DNA from: Burkholderia sp. GAS332
GTDB lineage: Bacteria; Pseudomonadota; Gammaproteobacteria; Burkholderiales; Burkholderiaceae
Direction: 5' to 3'
DNA: 64,000 nucleotides
Assembly: GCA_900142905.1 (NCBI GenBank)
Contig: FSRV01000002.1
Location: forward strand, 3,472,001 to 3,536,000
Shown here: positions 1-8,836 of the stretch, one piece after another
Layout: the number at the start of each line of letters is the position of its first letter
Position numbering within the stretch: position 1 is the first letter of the stretch
Position numbers and translations under genes: made by a program
The notes under the pieces: generated by a model
What the model was told of the DNA's origin: nothing
The model's input: only the letters and a program-made list of their open reading frames with translations
The model's database searches: none

Positions 1-355
1 CGTGCAGTTGCAGCCGTAGCACGGGTATTGCAAGAGCGGACCGCGTAACGGAAGGTCGGGTCCAGGCTAATACAGCTAATACGCGTAATAGCGAACGTTT
101 CCGATGAGAAATGTCCTGCGACGCGCTGAGCGAACGAGCCGTTCACGCTCCAGCGCGCAAGGGTCCCACCTAGCCGTCCGCCCAGTACCGGTGAATCGCC
201 GTGTGGCAGGTAGCGCCCTGTTCCGTCTCCGTCCCGGCGGCGCACGCACGACGAAGGGGTCATCCGCAGCGTCGCCAACAGTCCTGGTCTGGCCCAAATG
301 TTATTATCGGAAACACGACCGCCTCCTAAGGCGCGCATTCAAGCTGTTGGACCCC
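1..355. other. Left-edge region with no supported gene
   Basis: Reading frames run through this stretch on both strands, but none has a ribosome-binding site or recognisable protein similarity. The frame in phase with the XRE regulator extends upstream only because the DNA is GC-rich. The element ATCGGAAAC occurs near position 305 and its reverse complement near position 95, so a short inverted element may flank the region. I see no RNA gene. It probably holds the promoter and leader of the XRE-cupin gene. Confidence 0.4.
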
Positions 356-988
356 ATGGACACCCACCTCACCAAACCCGCCGATCCATCGACAACCGAC
401 CTCGGCCGCCGCGTCCGCGCCGCCCGCCAGGCGCAGGACTTGACGCTGGAAACCGCGAGCCGGCTCTGCGGCGTCTCCCGCTCGACCCTCTCCAAAGTCG
501 AAAATGGCCTGATGTCCCCGACGTTCGACGTCCTTCAGAAGATCGTCCTCGGCCTGAAGATTGAAATCGGCGAGCTATTCGGCTCGACACCCAAAGTCAG
601 CGCCAGCGGCCGCCGCGCGTTGACTCGCAAAAATGAAGGCCAGCGCCACGCCTATCGCGGTTATCAGATGGAGTTACTCGCCACGGATCTGGCGCACAAA
701 GCGATGTTGCCGTTCCGCATCCGCATCTCGGCGCACACGCTCGACGCGTTCGACGACTGGGGCCGTCACGAAGGCGAAGAATTCCTGTACGTGATCAGCG
801 GCAGCGTGTGTCTGTATTCCGAGTTGTACGCACCGACGCATCTGAACGCCGGCGACAGCCTTTACTTCGATAGCCGCACCGGTCACGCCGCGGTCTCCAC
901 CAGCGAAGAAGACGCGGAAGTGCTGTGGATGGCGACCAGCGCCGACATCCCGCAAGTACCGGCCACGGCAGAACCGGCGAAAAAATAG
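356..988 (+). CDS. XRE-family transcriptional regulator with cupin sensor domain
   Basis: This is a 210-aa DNA-binding regulator. Residues about 17-75 form an XRE helix-turn-helix (SRSTLSKVENGLMSPTFDVL), with a C-terminal cupin barrel at about 115-190 (HEGEEFLYVISGSV, then LNAGDSLYFDSRTGH). Such HTH-cupin proteins usually bind a small effector in the cupin and control a neighbouring catabolic or transport gene. The reading frame is open much further upstream, but the family's N-terminus fits the ATG at 356 (MDTHLTKPADPS) and the extra 84 residues look like translated leader. The gene is convergent with the 2-hydroxyglutarate dehydrogenase gene. It could regulate that pathway, but nothing in the sequence proves it. 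Confidence 0.85.
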   Translation: MDTHLTKPADPSTTDLGRRVRAARQAQDLTLETASRLCGVSRSTLSKVENGLMSPTFDVLQKIVLGLKIEIGELFGSTPKVSASGRRALTRKNEGQRHAYRGYQMELLATDLAHKAMLPFRIRISAHTLDAFDDWGRHEGEEFLYVISGSVCLYSELYAPTHLNAGDSLYFDSRTGHAAVSTSEEDAEVLWMATSADIPQVPATAEPAKK

Positions 989-1137
989 CAAACGCGCCTG
1001 AGTAAACTGCGCCCCAAAAGCATGGACAGGTCCTTCGGGGTGCAGTTCAGAACCGCGCTACAGCCCGTCTAAACGCCAAACGCGAAACCGAGGCGGATTG
1101 GCAACGCCATTGCCAACGACACAGCCACCACCACACC

Positions 1138-4100
1138 TTAGCGACGCGCCGCCAACGCCCGCTGCGCCAGTTGCGCAATATGCATCGCGTGTTGCCCGGT
1201 CCCATGTTCGATTTGCTCGCGGCAACTGAAGCCATTGGTCAGCACAATCGTTTCCGCATTCGCCGCTGCCGCGGCACGCACAGCCGGAAACAGCGTGTCC
1301 TCGCCGATCTTCTCCGAAAGCGCGTGATGCGCTTCGTTAAAACCGAACGACCCCGCCATCCCGCAACATCCTGTATCGAGCAATGTCCACTTCACCCCGA
1401 GCTTGTTCAGCAGCGCGGTATCGCCTTGCATACCGAACAGCGCCTTCTGGTGACAATGTCCGTGCACGATCACGTCCGCTGCAAACGTCGGCCAATCGAA
1501 CGGCTGACGCGCGACGAAATCGGAGAACAGAAAAGTTTGTGCCGACAGCTTTTTCGCCAAAGCATGACCGGGAAATTGCTTGAGCAACTCATCCTTGAAC
1601 ACCGATAAGCAACCGGGCTCAAGACCGACCAACGGTACACCCGCAGCAATATCCTCCCCGAGATCATCGAGAATCGTGGTCAGCAACGCGCGCGCACGAT
1701 CGAGCAAACCAAAGTCATACAGCGGACGTCCACAACACAAGCGGTTCTTCGGCAGCACGACGTGCCACCCCATTTGCGTCAGCACATCGGCAGCGGCCTG
1801 CGCGATCTCGGGCGTGAAGTGATCGTTGAAGGTATCGACCCACAGGATGACTTTCTTGACCTCACCATGCGCACGAGCGTCTCCCGCATCCTTAAGCGAG
1901 CGCCGCGCAATCTGCCGATACGTCTCTTCAGCAAACTTCGGCAACGTACGTGCCTGCGCCACCCCAGCGGCCCACTTCCCAACCGCAGCCAAACCCGGCG
2001 CCGACGTCATCCAATTCGTCAAACGAGGAAACCGCGCCGCCCACGGCGCCCACTCACCAATCCGCCCCATGAACAACGCCTGACGTGGCCGACGATTCGT
2101 CTCATAGTAATGCGAAAGAAATTCAGCCTTGTATGAAGCCATATCCGTATGCGTCGGGCAATCGGATTTGCAGCCCTTGCACGCGAGGCAGGTGTCGAGC
2201 GCCTCTTTCACTTCGCGGCTTTGCCAGCCATCGACGATCACGTCGCCTTGCAGCATTTCCCAGAACAGATGAGCGCGGCCACGCGTCGAGTACTTCTCTT
2301 CACGCGTCGCGCGATAGCTCGGACACATCGTGCCGCCTTCGAGCGAGCGGCACTTGCCCATGCCGATGCATCGTTCGATCTCGCGCTGAAAGCCGTCGCC
2401 TTCCTGGCTCGCGAAGGTGAGCTTCGTTTGCAGGGTCACCGGCTTGTAGGCCGGTCCCATGCGCAAGTTTTCGTCGGCGCGATACGCATGCACGACCTTG
2501 CCGGGATTCAAGCGATTGGCCGGATCCCAGATCGCCTTGAACTGCTCCATCGCCTGCATCAGTTCGGGGCCGTACATGATCGGCAGAAACTCCGCCTTGG
2601 CCTGACCGTCGCCGTGTTCACCCGAGAGCGAGCCACCGAATTCGACCACCAGTTCAGCTGCTTCGCGCAGAAACTTGCGCCACGTCGCGACACCTTCCGC
2701 GCTGCGCAGATCGAAGGTGATGCGCGCGTGCACGCAGCCATCGCCGAAATGGCCGTAGAGGCTCGTCTCGTAGCCATAACGATCCACCAAAGCCTGAAAC
2801 GCGCGCAGATAATCGCCGAGACGCAACGGATCAACCGCCGCATCTTCCCAGCCGACTACCGGATCCGGCGTGCCCGTCTCCACCGACAACGCCACAGCCG
2901 ACGCCCCCGTCTCGCGAATCGACCACACCTTCGCCTGCAACGCGCGATCCTCGACGAGCATCGCCGACACGTTCGGCCCTGCTTCGCCCGACGAAAAATA
3001 CGCCGCAGCGGTTTGCGCCTCGCGCACGGCATCGTCTTGCGTATCCGCGCCGAATTCGAGCACGACCCACGCATCGCCTGCCGGCAGCAACGCGATCTCG
3101 TCCTTCTTCAAACCGCGTGCCTGCAAGCCGCGGATGATCGCGCGGTCGAGTCCTTCGATCGCGATCGGCCCGCAGCGCATAAAATGCGGCACGGCATCCG
3201 CGGCGGTATAGATATCCGTGAAACCGACCACGACGATCACGCGTTTCGCCGGGCTCTTCACGAGCCGCACTTTCGCCTGCAGGGTCACCGCGCATGTGCC
3301 CTCGGTGCCGACCAGCGCACGCGCAACGTTAAAGCCGTTTTCCGGCAACAGTTGATCGAGGTTGAAGCCCGACACGCGCCGCTTGATTCGTGGGAATTTC
3401 GCGCGGATCTGGTCGGCGTAGGTGTCGCGTAGCCGCTTGAGCGCGGCATAGATTTCGCCTTGGCGGCCGCCTGCGGTGATGATGCGCTCGAGTTCGTCGT
3501 CCGAAGTAGGACCGACCCAGAAGCGCGCGCCGTCGAAGGTCGCGATTTCCAGCGCCTCAACGTTTTCGACCGTCTTGCCGGCCATCACCGAATGCGCGCC
3601 GCACGAGTTGTTGGCGATCATGCCGCCGAGCGTGCAACGGCTGTGCGTCGCGGGATCGGGGGCGAACGTGAGCCCGTGCTCTTCCGCGGCGTCGCGCAAG
3701 GTATCGCAGACCACACCCGGTTCGACGAGCGCGACACCCGCTACAGGATCGATCGACACGACGCGGTTCACATACTTGCTCGCGTCGGCCACCAGCGCGA
3801 CATTCACGCATTGGCCGTTCTGCGAGGTGCCGCCGCCGCGCGGAAGAAAGGGCACGTCATGGCGGCGGCAGGCAGCCAGCGTTTCCAGCAGATCGTCCAC
3901 GTCCGCCGGCACCACCACGGCAAGCGGAACTTGCCGATAGTTCGACGCATCCGCGGCGTACAGTGCTTTCGAGCCTTGGTCGAAACGCACTTCGCCACGC
4001 ACGTGGCGGCGAAGGTCGGCTTCGAGCGCCTGCATGACGGCCGCAGTCCCTTGAAAGGGCGTGGCAACACGTGGTTCTTTCAACGCGCCATTCAACGTGC

Positions 4101-4179
4101 CATAAGCCGCGTCGCTCAACGAAGCATTCACGCCCGCGCCCTGCTCTTCATCCAATGACGTTCCCACTGCAGCCCTCAC
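1138..4179 (-). CDS. ydiJ: YdiJ-like FAD and Fe-S D-2-hydroxyglutarate dehydrogenase
   Basis: This 1013-aa fused flavoprotein/ferredoxin oxidoreductase matches YdiJ in length (just over 1000 aa). It contains an N-terminal PCMH-type FAD-binding domain (PRGGGTSQNGQ at about 115), a FAD-oxidase C-terminal domain, and two ferredoxin-like cysteine clusters: CIGMGKC...C near residue 605-620 and CLACKGCKSDC near 661. Two CCG heterodisulfide-reductase-type motifs follow (CCGRP near 815, CCGMAG near 936). YdiJ proteins oxidise D-2-hydroxyglutarate to 2-oxoglutarate and pass electrons on through the Fe-S clusters. The next gene on the same strand, 40 bp upstream, is hglS, whose product makes D-2-hydroxyglutarate, so substrate and product match. 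A D-lactate or glycolate dehydrogenase role is possible for the fold but less likely here. Confidence 0.88.
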   Translation of the reverse strand: MRAAVGTSLDEEQGAGVNASLSDAAYGTLNGALKEPRVATPFQGTAAVMQALEADLRRHVRGEVRFDQGSKALYAADASNYRQVPLAVVVPADVDDLLETLAACRRHDVPFLPRGGGTSQNGQCVNVALVADASKYVNRVVSIDPVAGVALVEPGVVCDTLRDAAEEHGLTFAPDPATHSRCTLGGMIANNSCGAHSVMAGKTVENVEALEIATFDGARFWVGPTSDDELERIITAGGRQGEIYAALKRLRDTYADQIRAKFPRIKRRVSGFNLDQLLPENGFNVARALVGTEGTCAVTLQAKVRLVKSPAKRVIVVVGFTDIYTAADAVPHFMRCGPIAIEGLDRAIIRGLQARGLKKDEIALLPAGDAWVVLEFGADTQDDAVREAQTAAAYFSSGEAGPNVSAMLVEDRALQAKVWSIRETGASAVALSVETGTPDPVVGWEDAAVDPLRLGDYLRAFQALVDRYGYETSLYGHFGDGCVHARITFDLRSAEGVATWRKFLREAAELVVEFGGSLSGEHGDGQAKAEFLPIMYGPELMQAMEQFKAIWDPANRLNPGKVVHAYRADENLRMGPAYKPVTLQTKLTFASQEGDGFQREIERCIGMGKCRSLEGGTMCPSYRATREEKYSTRGRAHLFWEMLQGDVIVDGWQSREVKEALDTCLACKGCKSDCPTHTDMASYKAEFLSHYYETNRRPRQALFMGRIGEWAPWAARFPRLTNWMTSAPGLAAVGKWAAGVAQARTLPKFAEETYRQIARRSLKDAGDARAHGEVKKVILWVDTFNDHFTPEIAQAAADVLTQMGWHVVLPKNRLCCGRPLYDFGLLDRARALLTTILDDLGEDIAAGVPLVGLEPGCLSVFKDELLKQFPGHALAKKLSAQTFLFSDFVARQPFDWPTFAADVIVHGHCHQKALFGMQGDTALLNKLGVKWTLLDTGCCGMAGSFGFNEAHHALSEKIGEDTLFPAVRAAAAANAETIVLTNGFSCREQIEHGTGQHAMHIAQLAQRALAARR

Positions 4180-4219
4180 GACTCATGTCCAACGCTTGCG
4201 CTACGGCCTGACCGGCGCA

Positions 4220-5257
4220 TCACGCAGCCTGGCTCGCGGTCATCTTGAAGATGCCCTGTGCGTTGCCCGCGTCGAAACGCAGGTCCGTTTCCCAGCGGCG
4301 CGCGTCCTGATCGAAGGTCCGCTTGCGCGTGATGAACTCGTAGAACGAACCCGGCACGTCGCGCGTCACGATGCTGCCGTCAGCCGCGCGGAGTTCGCGC
4401 CGCACGATGTCCGCACGGTACGCGGTCTGAAACACGCGGCCCGAACGCGAACGCTCGACTTCCGGCTTCATCGGACGACCCTTCGCCTTTTCGTCATCGG
4501 AGAGCCTGAACACGTCCGCGACGCGGTCCGTGGCGTGATTGAAGGCGTTACCCTCGGTCGCGATCCACGCCATTTCCGCCGACTCCTTCAACAATACTTC
4601 GTAATCGGCTTCGCGTGGCGTCTCGTGCTGACGCGCGAACGCGCCGACGATCACCGGCAGCAACGCATGAGCCGCCTCGAGCGGCAGCACGCCTTCGCGT
4701 TCGAGCTCCCACAACTGGCCGGCGGCTTGCGGCGTCAGCGGATCGCGCGAGGCACCAATCACCTTCGTCACCGCCTGCTGAAATTCCGCCGAAAACCGCT
4801 CGGGATGCAATTCGCTGACGAAGAACTGCGCGATCTCGTCAGGGGCGTCCTCGTGCGCCCAGGCCCGGCCGGTCATGCCGAGACGGTCGAGCGGGTAGCG
4901 GCCATTGATGCTGAAGCCGAGCGGACGCAGGATGCGCGCGAAAGCCGCTTCGCCCGGCGGCAGCGCACCGCTCTCTGCCCAGCGCACCGTGCGCAATGCG
5001 CCGTGGTCGAAGTAGACGCTGCCGCCGGCGGCGATCGTCTCCTCGGTGTACTGGCGGCCATTCGCCGAGCGTGCCAGCAGGTCCTCGAACAGCGCCATAT
5101 TCATTGCCTGGGCCAGTTCGGCGCGCGTAACGGTACCGTCTTCCCATTCGTTGAGGATCTGCGGATGGTTCAGGGTGGCGAACAGCCTCGCGGTTTTCTC
5201 GGCGCCGAGCAGTTTCAGCAGGAGTTGTTCGACATTCGCATTCTTGATGTTTCGCAT
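4220..5257 (-). CDS. hglS: HglS, 2-oxoadipate dioxygenase/decarboxylase (DUF1338, YdcJ family)
   Basis: This 345-aa DUF1338-family protein is expected to convert 2-oxoadipate, O2 and water to D-2-hydroxyglutarate and two CO2 in the D-lysine/2-aminoadipate route. The metal ligands recalled from the Pseudomonas putida enzyme (two His and one Glu) can be placed at His85 (in SVYFDHGALR), His241 (GNAFNHATDR) and Glu307 (PGSFYEFITRKR). The His-His spacing of 156 equals that of the P. putida protein as I recall it, and Arg89 sits four residues after the first His. The start is the ATG at 5257 (MRNIKNANVEQLL); the longer open frame to 6097 overlaps the divergent LysR gene and is artefactual. It lies directly upstream of the ydiJ-like gene in probable operon order. 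Confidence 0.9.
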   Translation of the reverse strand: MRNIKNANVEQLLLKLLGAEKTARLFATLNHPQILNEWEDGTVTRAELAQAMNMALFEDLLARSANGRQYTEETIAAGGSVYFDHGALRTVRWAESGALPPGEAAFARILRPLGFSINGRYPLDRLGMTGRAWAHEDAPDEIAQFFVSELHPERFSAEFQQAVTKVIGASRDPLTPQAAGQLWELEREGVLPLEAAHALLPVIVGAFARQHETPREADYEVLLKESAEMAWIATEGNAFNHATDRVADVFRLSDDEKAKGRPMKPEVERSRSGRVFQTAYRADIVRRELRAADGSIVTRDVPGSFYEFITRKRTFDQDARRWETDLRFDAGNAQGIFKMTASQAA

Positions 5258-5425
5258 ATCGGTTCCGGGCGGGGTGCGGCGAGCACGCTTTCGTGTGTTT
5301 GAAGGTGGCCGGCCGGCTTGGCTACAGGGCGCAAGCGCGGCATCGTTGGATGCGAGATTATTCAAATCCACGGGCCATCCGTAAAGCGAGATAAAATCGC
5401 CACTTGATGCGTTTTTGGAATCAAC

Positions 5426-6358
5426 GTGCGAAAGTTCAAGATCCCCAACATGGGCGCGCTGCTCGCTTTCGAAGCCGCCGCGCGGCACGAGAGCTTCACG
5501 CATGCGGCGCGCGAGCTCTTCCTCACCGAAAGCGCGGTGTCCCGGCAGATCAATACGCTGGAGAGCAATCTCGGCGTGCGGCTGTTCGTGCGTGTGAAGC
5601 AGCGCGTGGTGTTGACCAAGGCGGGCAAGGTCTATAGCGCGCAGGTGCGGCGCTCGCTGGAGCAACTGGACCGCGACACGCTGTCGATCATTGCGCATGG
5701 CAGCGGCGGCGGTTATCTGGAACTGGCCGTGCTGCCGACCTTCGCATCGCAATGGCTGATTCCGCGGCTGGCGGCGTTCAACACGCAGTATCCGGATGTG
5801 CGGGTCAACATGGGCGTGCGCACCGGCACCTTCCCTTTTGCCGATACGCATTTCGAAGCCGCGATTCACTACGGCAAACCGACGTGGCCGGGCACGTCGG
5901 CGGATTTTCTGTTCAGCGAGGAAGTCGTGCCGGTGTGTGCGGCGAGTCTGCTGACGCGGCCTGTGGAGACCGCGGCCGATCTGCTGGACTACCCCCTGCT
6001 GCATTCCACTACCCGGCCGGATGGCTGGGCGTCGTGGTTCGCCAATCTCGGTGTCGACGATAACCGGACGATGCAAGGGGTCCGCTACGAACTCCACACG
6101 ATGTTGATCAGCGCCGCCGCAGCTGGTCTCGGCATCGCGCTAGTGCCGCGATTTTTCGTCGACGCACAACTCGAACAGCTCGGACTCGTGATGCCGCTCG
6201 ACGCACCCGCGGTCGCCGACTCGGCTTACTACCTCGTCTATCCGACTGAGTTGAGTCACGGCAAGCCGCTCACGAGCTTTCGCGAGTGGCTGCTGGGGGA
6301 AGCGGCCGCGTACAGCGCGGTGAATCCTGAGCTGGCCAGCAATCCCGGTACCCATTGA
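5426..6358 (+). CDS. LysR-family regulator (GcvA-like), divergent from hglS
   Basis: This 310-aa LysR-type regulator has an N-terminal winged HTH (residues about 10-65: FEAAARHESFTHAARELFLT...SAVSRQIN) and a C-terminal effector-binding domain (about 90-295). The sequence resembles the GcvA/AmpR subgroup. I take the GTG at 5426 as start because residues from there match the family N-terminus; an ATG at 5450 would remove only eight residues. It is transcribed away from hglS across a gap of about 170 bp, the classical layout for a LysR regulator of its neighbour. Control of 2-oxoadipate or lysine catabolism is therefore a reasonable inference, with 2-oxoadipate or a related acid as the likely inducer. 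Confidence 0.9.
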   Translation: MRKFKIPNMGALLAFEAAARHESFTHAARELFLTESAVSRQINTLESNLGVRLFVRVKQRVVLTKAGKVYSAQVRRSLEQLDRDTLSIIAHGSGGGYLELAVLPTFASQWLIPRLAAFNTQYPDVRVNMGVRTGTFPFADTHFEAAIHYGKPTWPGTSADFLFSEEVVPVCAASLLTRPVETAADLLDYPLLHSTTRPDGWASWFANLGVDDNRTMQGVRYELHTMLISAAAAGLGIALVPRFFVDAQLEQLGLVMPLDAPAVADSAYYLVYPTELSHGKPLTSFREWLLGEAAAYSAVNPELASNPGTH

Positions 6359-6389
6359 TTCAGAGGCAAGCAGTAAAAACCGCTAAGCG

Positions 6390-7523
6390 TTAAGCGCCGG
6401 TTTGCTCGCGTGCCTGCGCCAAGGCACTCAAATTACCTTCACCAAAGCCGTGATGCCCTTGCCGCTGCACGATCTCGAAGAAGATCTCGCCGGCACCGCG
6501 CCGCACAAAAGTCTGAAAGAACAGCAGCGGCACGCCGTCAGCGCCGATCTCGCCATCCACCAGAACATGGGTGCGCTTGAGCCGCTCGACATCGAGCCCA
6601 TGACCCGGCAGGCGCGCATCGAGTTGCTCGTAATAGCGCGGCGGCGGCTCGACGAATTCGACGCCGTTCGCCAGCAGTTTCTCGACGCACGCAAAGATGT
6701 CGTCGGTGGCCAGCGCGATGTGTTGCACGCCTTCGCCCGGATGGTCCGGCAGATACTCATGCATCAGATTCGTGCGGCGCGTGCCTTCTTCATACAAAGG
6801 CACGCGGATCGCGCCGCAAGGCGACACCATCACGCGCGATTCCGCCGACACATGCCAGTTCGCATGCAACTCGTGAATCTCACGAAAGTTGAGCAGGTCG
6901 CGATAGAAGTCGAGCCACTCCTGCATCCGGCCTTCGCCGACCGTTTGCGTCAAATGATCGATCGCGACGAGGCCGGTGCCGGCGTGACTCAAATCGGCTT
7001 GCGCGGTATCGATCTCGATCGGCCGGAAGTCGATGTCGAAGATCGAGATGTCGCCGAGACCGCCGCGCTGGCCGCCACGGCCGCGCCAACGATCGACGAA
7101 ATAGATGTGCGAATCGCCAATGCCCTGGATCGCTGGAATCTGCAGTTCACCCGCGCCGAGGCGTTCGCCTTCGAACGCCCATGCGCCGAGTTCGATCGCA
7201 CGGTCGAAGGCGCGCTGCGCGTTGGCCACGCGAATGCCGATCGCGCAAATGCCCGCGCCGTATTCCTCGGCATAGCGCTCGGCAAACGAATCCGGCTCGG
7301 CGTTGATCAGGAAATGCATCTCGCCCTGGCGATACAGCGTGACGTCTTTGCTGATATGGCGCGCGATCGCCTTGAAGCCGAGTTTCGTGAAGGTCTCGCC
7401 GAGCGCCTTCGGTTCGCGCGAGGCAAACTCGACGAATTCGAGGCCGGCGGTGCCGAGCGGATTGTGCTCAGGTGCCGACACGGCGCGCAGCGCGACGTCT
7501 GGAGTGGGCAAGTCGCTGGGCAT
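6390..7523 (-). CDS. hpd: 4-hydroxyphenylpyruvate dioxygenase
   Basis: This 377-aa two-domain vicinal-oxygen-chelate enzyme converts 4-hydroxyphenylpyruvate to homogentisate in tyrosine degradation. The Fe(II) facial triad is visible as His in GLVAIDHLTQTV (about residue 184), His in GVQHIALATDD (about 268) and Glu in GEIFFEIVQR (about 347). The substrate-sealing C-terminus QGHHGFGEGN is also typical. The start is the ATG at 7523, preceded by an AAGGAG ribosome-binding site; the frame open to 7700 is leader. It stands alone, without homogentisate dioxygenase or fumarylacetoacetase next to it. Some proteins of this family lie in quinate/shikimate clusters as fused dehydratases, but this one is of single-function length and near pca genes. 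Confidence 0.9.
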   Translation of the reverse strand: MPSDLPTPDVALRAVSAPEHNPLGTAGLEFVEFASREPKALGETFTKLGFKAIARHISKDVTLYRQGEMHFLINAEPDSFAERYAEEYGAGICAIGIRVANAQRAFDRAIELGAWAFEGERLGAGELQIPAIQGIGDSHIYFVDRWRGRGGQRGGLGDISIFDIDFRPIEIDTAQADLSHAGTGLVAIDHLTQTVGEGRMQEWLDFYRDLLNFREIHELHANWHVSAESRVMVSPCGAIRVPLYEEGTRRTNLMHEYLPDHPGEGVQHIALATDDIFACVEKLLANGVEFVEPPPRYYEQLDARLPGHGLDVERLKRTHVLVDGEIGADGVPLLFFQTFVRRGAGEIFFEIVQRQGHHGFGEGNLSALAQAREQTGA

Positions 7524-7797
7524 GGCAATCTCCTTGTACAGACCTTCGTATGCTGTTCTGAGGGGTCGTGATGCTTCTGCTGTTCGGTGCACGCCGTCAA
7601 CCACCCATAGTGTGACATCGCCTGTGTGGTGTGCCGCAGCAATGCGGCCCGCGACGACTTTTGCACCGTGTTTGTACACCGGGTAGCAGGGCGTTCGCAA
7701 CCTTCATTTTGTACTGGATGGTTCACGCGCGGTGAATCGAGTGGCAGCGTGCGTTTTCTGCGTCTCTCGCGGTGCCTGCACCGCTGCGCGGCATGCC

Positions 7798-8796
7798 TCA
7801 GATCTTGGGCGGGCTGCCGCGGCTGCGTTTCGACGCGCGTTTGGCCGCAGGCTTGCCCGTGGCTGCCGCCATACGCTGCTGCGCGACCTCGCGCACGGCA
7901 TCGATGAACGCCCGACCCACTGGCGACGGCTGCGTGTCCGAGCGCCGAATCAGCCCTACAGGCTCGCCGGTGCCCGCGAACGGCGAGGGCAAGCGGACCA
8001 GCATCCCGTGCGCGAGTTCATATTCGACCGCGCTTAGCGGCACGAACCACACCGCGTCGTTCTCGAGCGTCAACGCGCGCCCCGTCGACACCGACAGCAC
8101 TTCGACAAACCCCGACAACGGCGGCACGCCCCACGCGCTCAGCAGGCTCTCAGCCGATTGCCGGATCAGCGTGCCGAACGGCGGCAGCACCACCAGAAAA
8201 TCCTCCAGCGAGGTGGCCGGCAAGCCGGCCCCCAACGCCAACGGATGCCCGGTGCGGACCACGGCAATCAACGGCTCGCTGAAAAGCTGCTCGAAACTGA
8301 GCCCGACCATCCTTTCCGGGTCCGCCAGACGCCCGATCGCGAATTCGATCGTGCCCGCCTTCAGGCGCTCGAGCAATTCGGGGTTGGCGCCGGTGGCCAG
8401 GCGCACGATCACGCGCGGCCAAAGCGCGGCGAACAGCTTCAGCACCGGTGGCACCAGCGCGGCAGCGACGGTCGGCAGAATGCCGATTTCCAGCGTGGCC
8501 GCGGCGGCGCCTTCCGCGCGCGCCAGCAAATCGACGCCCTGCCGCAATGCACTGACGCAGGCGCTCGCATGCGGCATGAACAGTTGCCCCTCGCGGGTCG
8601 GCACGGCGCCGTGGCGGCCGCGCTCGAACAGCTTCACACCGAGAATCGCTTCCAGTTCAGCGACCGTCTTGGAGACCGCGGGCTGCGTAATGGACAGGCT
8701 TTCGGCGGCCCGCTGCACGCTGCCGAACTGCGCGACGGCCAGAAAGCACTGGAGATGACGGAATTTGACGCGGCTGTCCGCGAGGCTGCGTTGCAT
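7798..8796 (-). CDS. pcaQ: PcaQ, LysR-type activator of protocatechuate genes
   Basis: This 332-aa LysR regulator has an N-terminal HTH (residues about 10-70, CFLAVAQFGSVQRAAESLSITQPAVS) and an effector domain whose sequence and divergent position relative to pcaHG mark it as PcaQ. Family knowledge: PcaQ activates pca genes with beta-carboxy-cis,cis-muconate or beta-ketoadipate-type inducers. The C-terminus carries an unusual Lys/Arg-rich tail of about 20 residues (KPAAKRASKRSRG). One palindromic box (8795-8809) overlaps its own start codon, which suggests autorepression, and a second (8837-8853) lies towards pcaH. Confidence 0.92.
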   Translation of the reverse strand: MQRSLADSRVKFRHLQCFLAVAQFGSVQRAAESLSITQPAVSKTVAELEAILGVKLFERGRHGAVPTREGQLFMPHASACVSALRQGVDLLARAEGAAAATLEIGILPTVAAALVPPVLKLFAALWPRVIVRLATGANPELLERLKAGTIEFAIGRLADPERMVGLSFEQLFSEPLIAVVRTGHPLALGAGLPATSLEDFLVVLPPFGTLIRQSAESLLSAWGVPPLSGFVEVLSVSTGRALTLENDAVWFVPLSAVEYELAHGMLVRLPSPFAGTGEPVGLIRRSDTQPSPVGRAFIDAVREVAQQRMAAATGKPAAKRASKRSRGSPPKI

Positions 8797-8809
8797 AACG
8801 GGAGGTTAT
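8795..8809. promoter_or_regulatory. Palindrome over the pcaQ start, possible PcaQ autoregulatory box
   Basis: The 15-base sequence ATAAC-GGGAG-GTTAT is a perfect inverted repeat that begins on the pcaQ start codon. Its arms share the TAAC/GTTA core of the second box 42 bp away, about four helical turns. Two boxes on the same face of the DNA fit LysR tetramer binding; the assignment is inferred. Confidence 0.5.
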
Positions 8810-8836
8810 ACGAAAAGGGCGAAAACGTCATTTTGC

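Noticed and set aside
2149..3432. Long plus-strand open frame of 427 codons opposite the ydiJ-like gene
   Set aside because: It is antisense to a fully recognisable 1013-aa enzyme, contains no known domain and is rich in Arg/His, as expected from GC-rich reverse frames.
5258..6097. Extension of the hglS frame upstream to 6097 (625 aa)
   Set aside because: The extra 280 residues overlap the LysR gene in antisense. The HglS family begins at the ATG at 5257.
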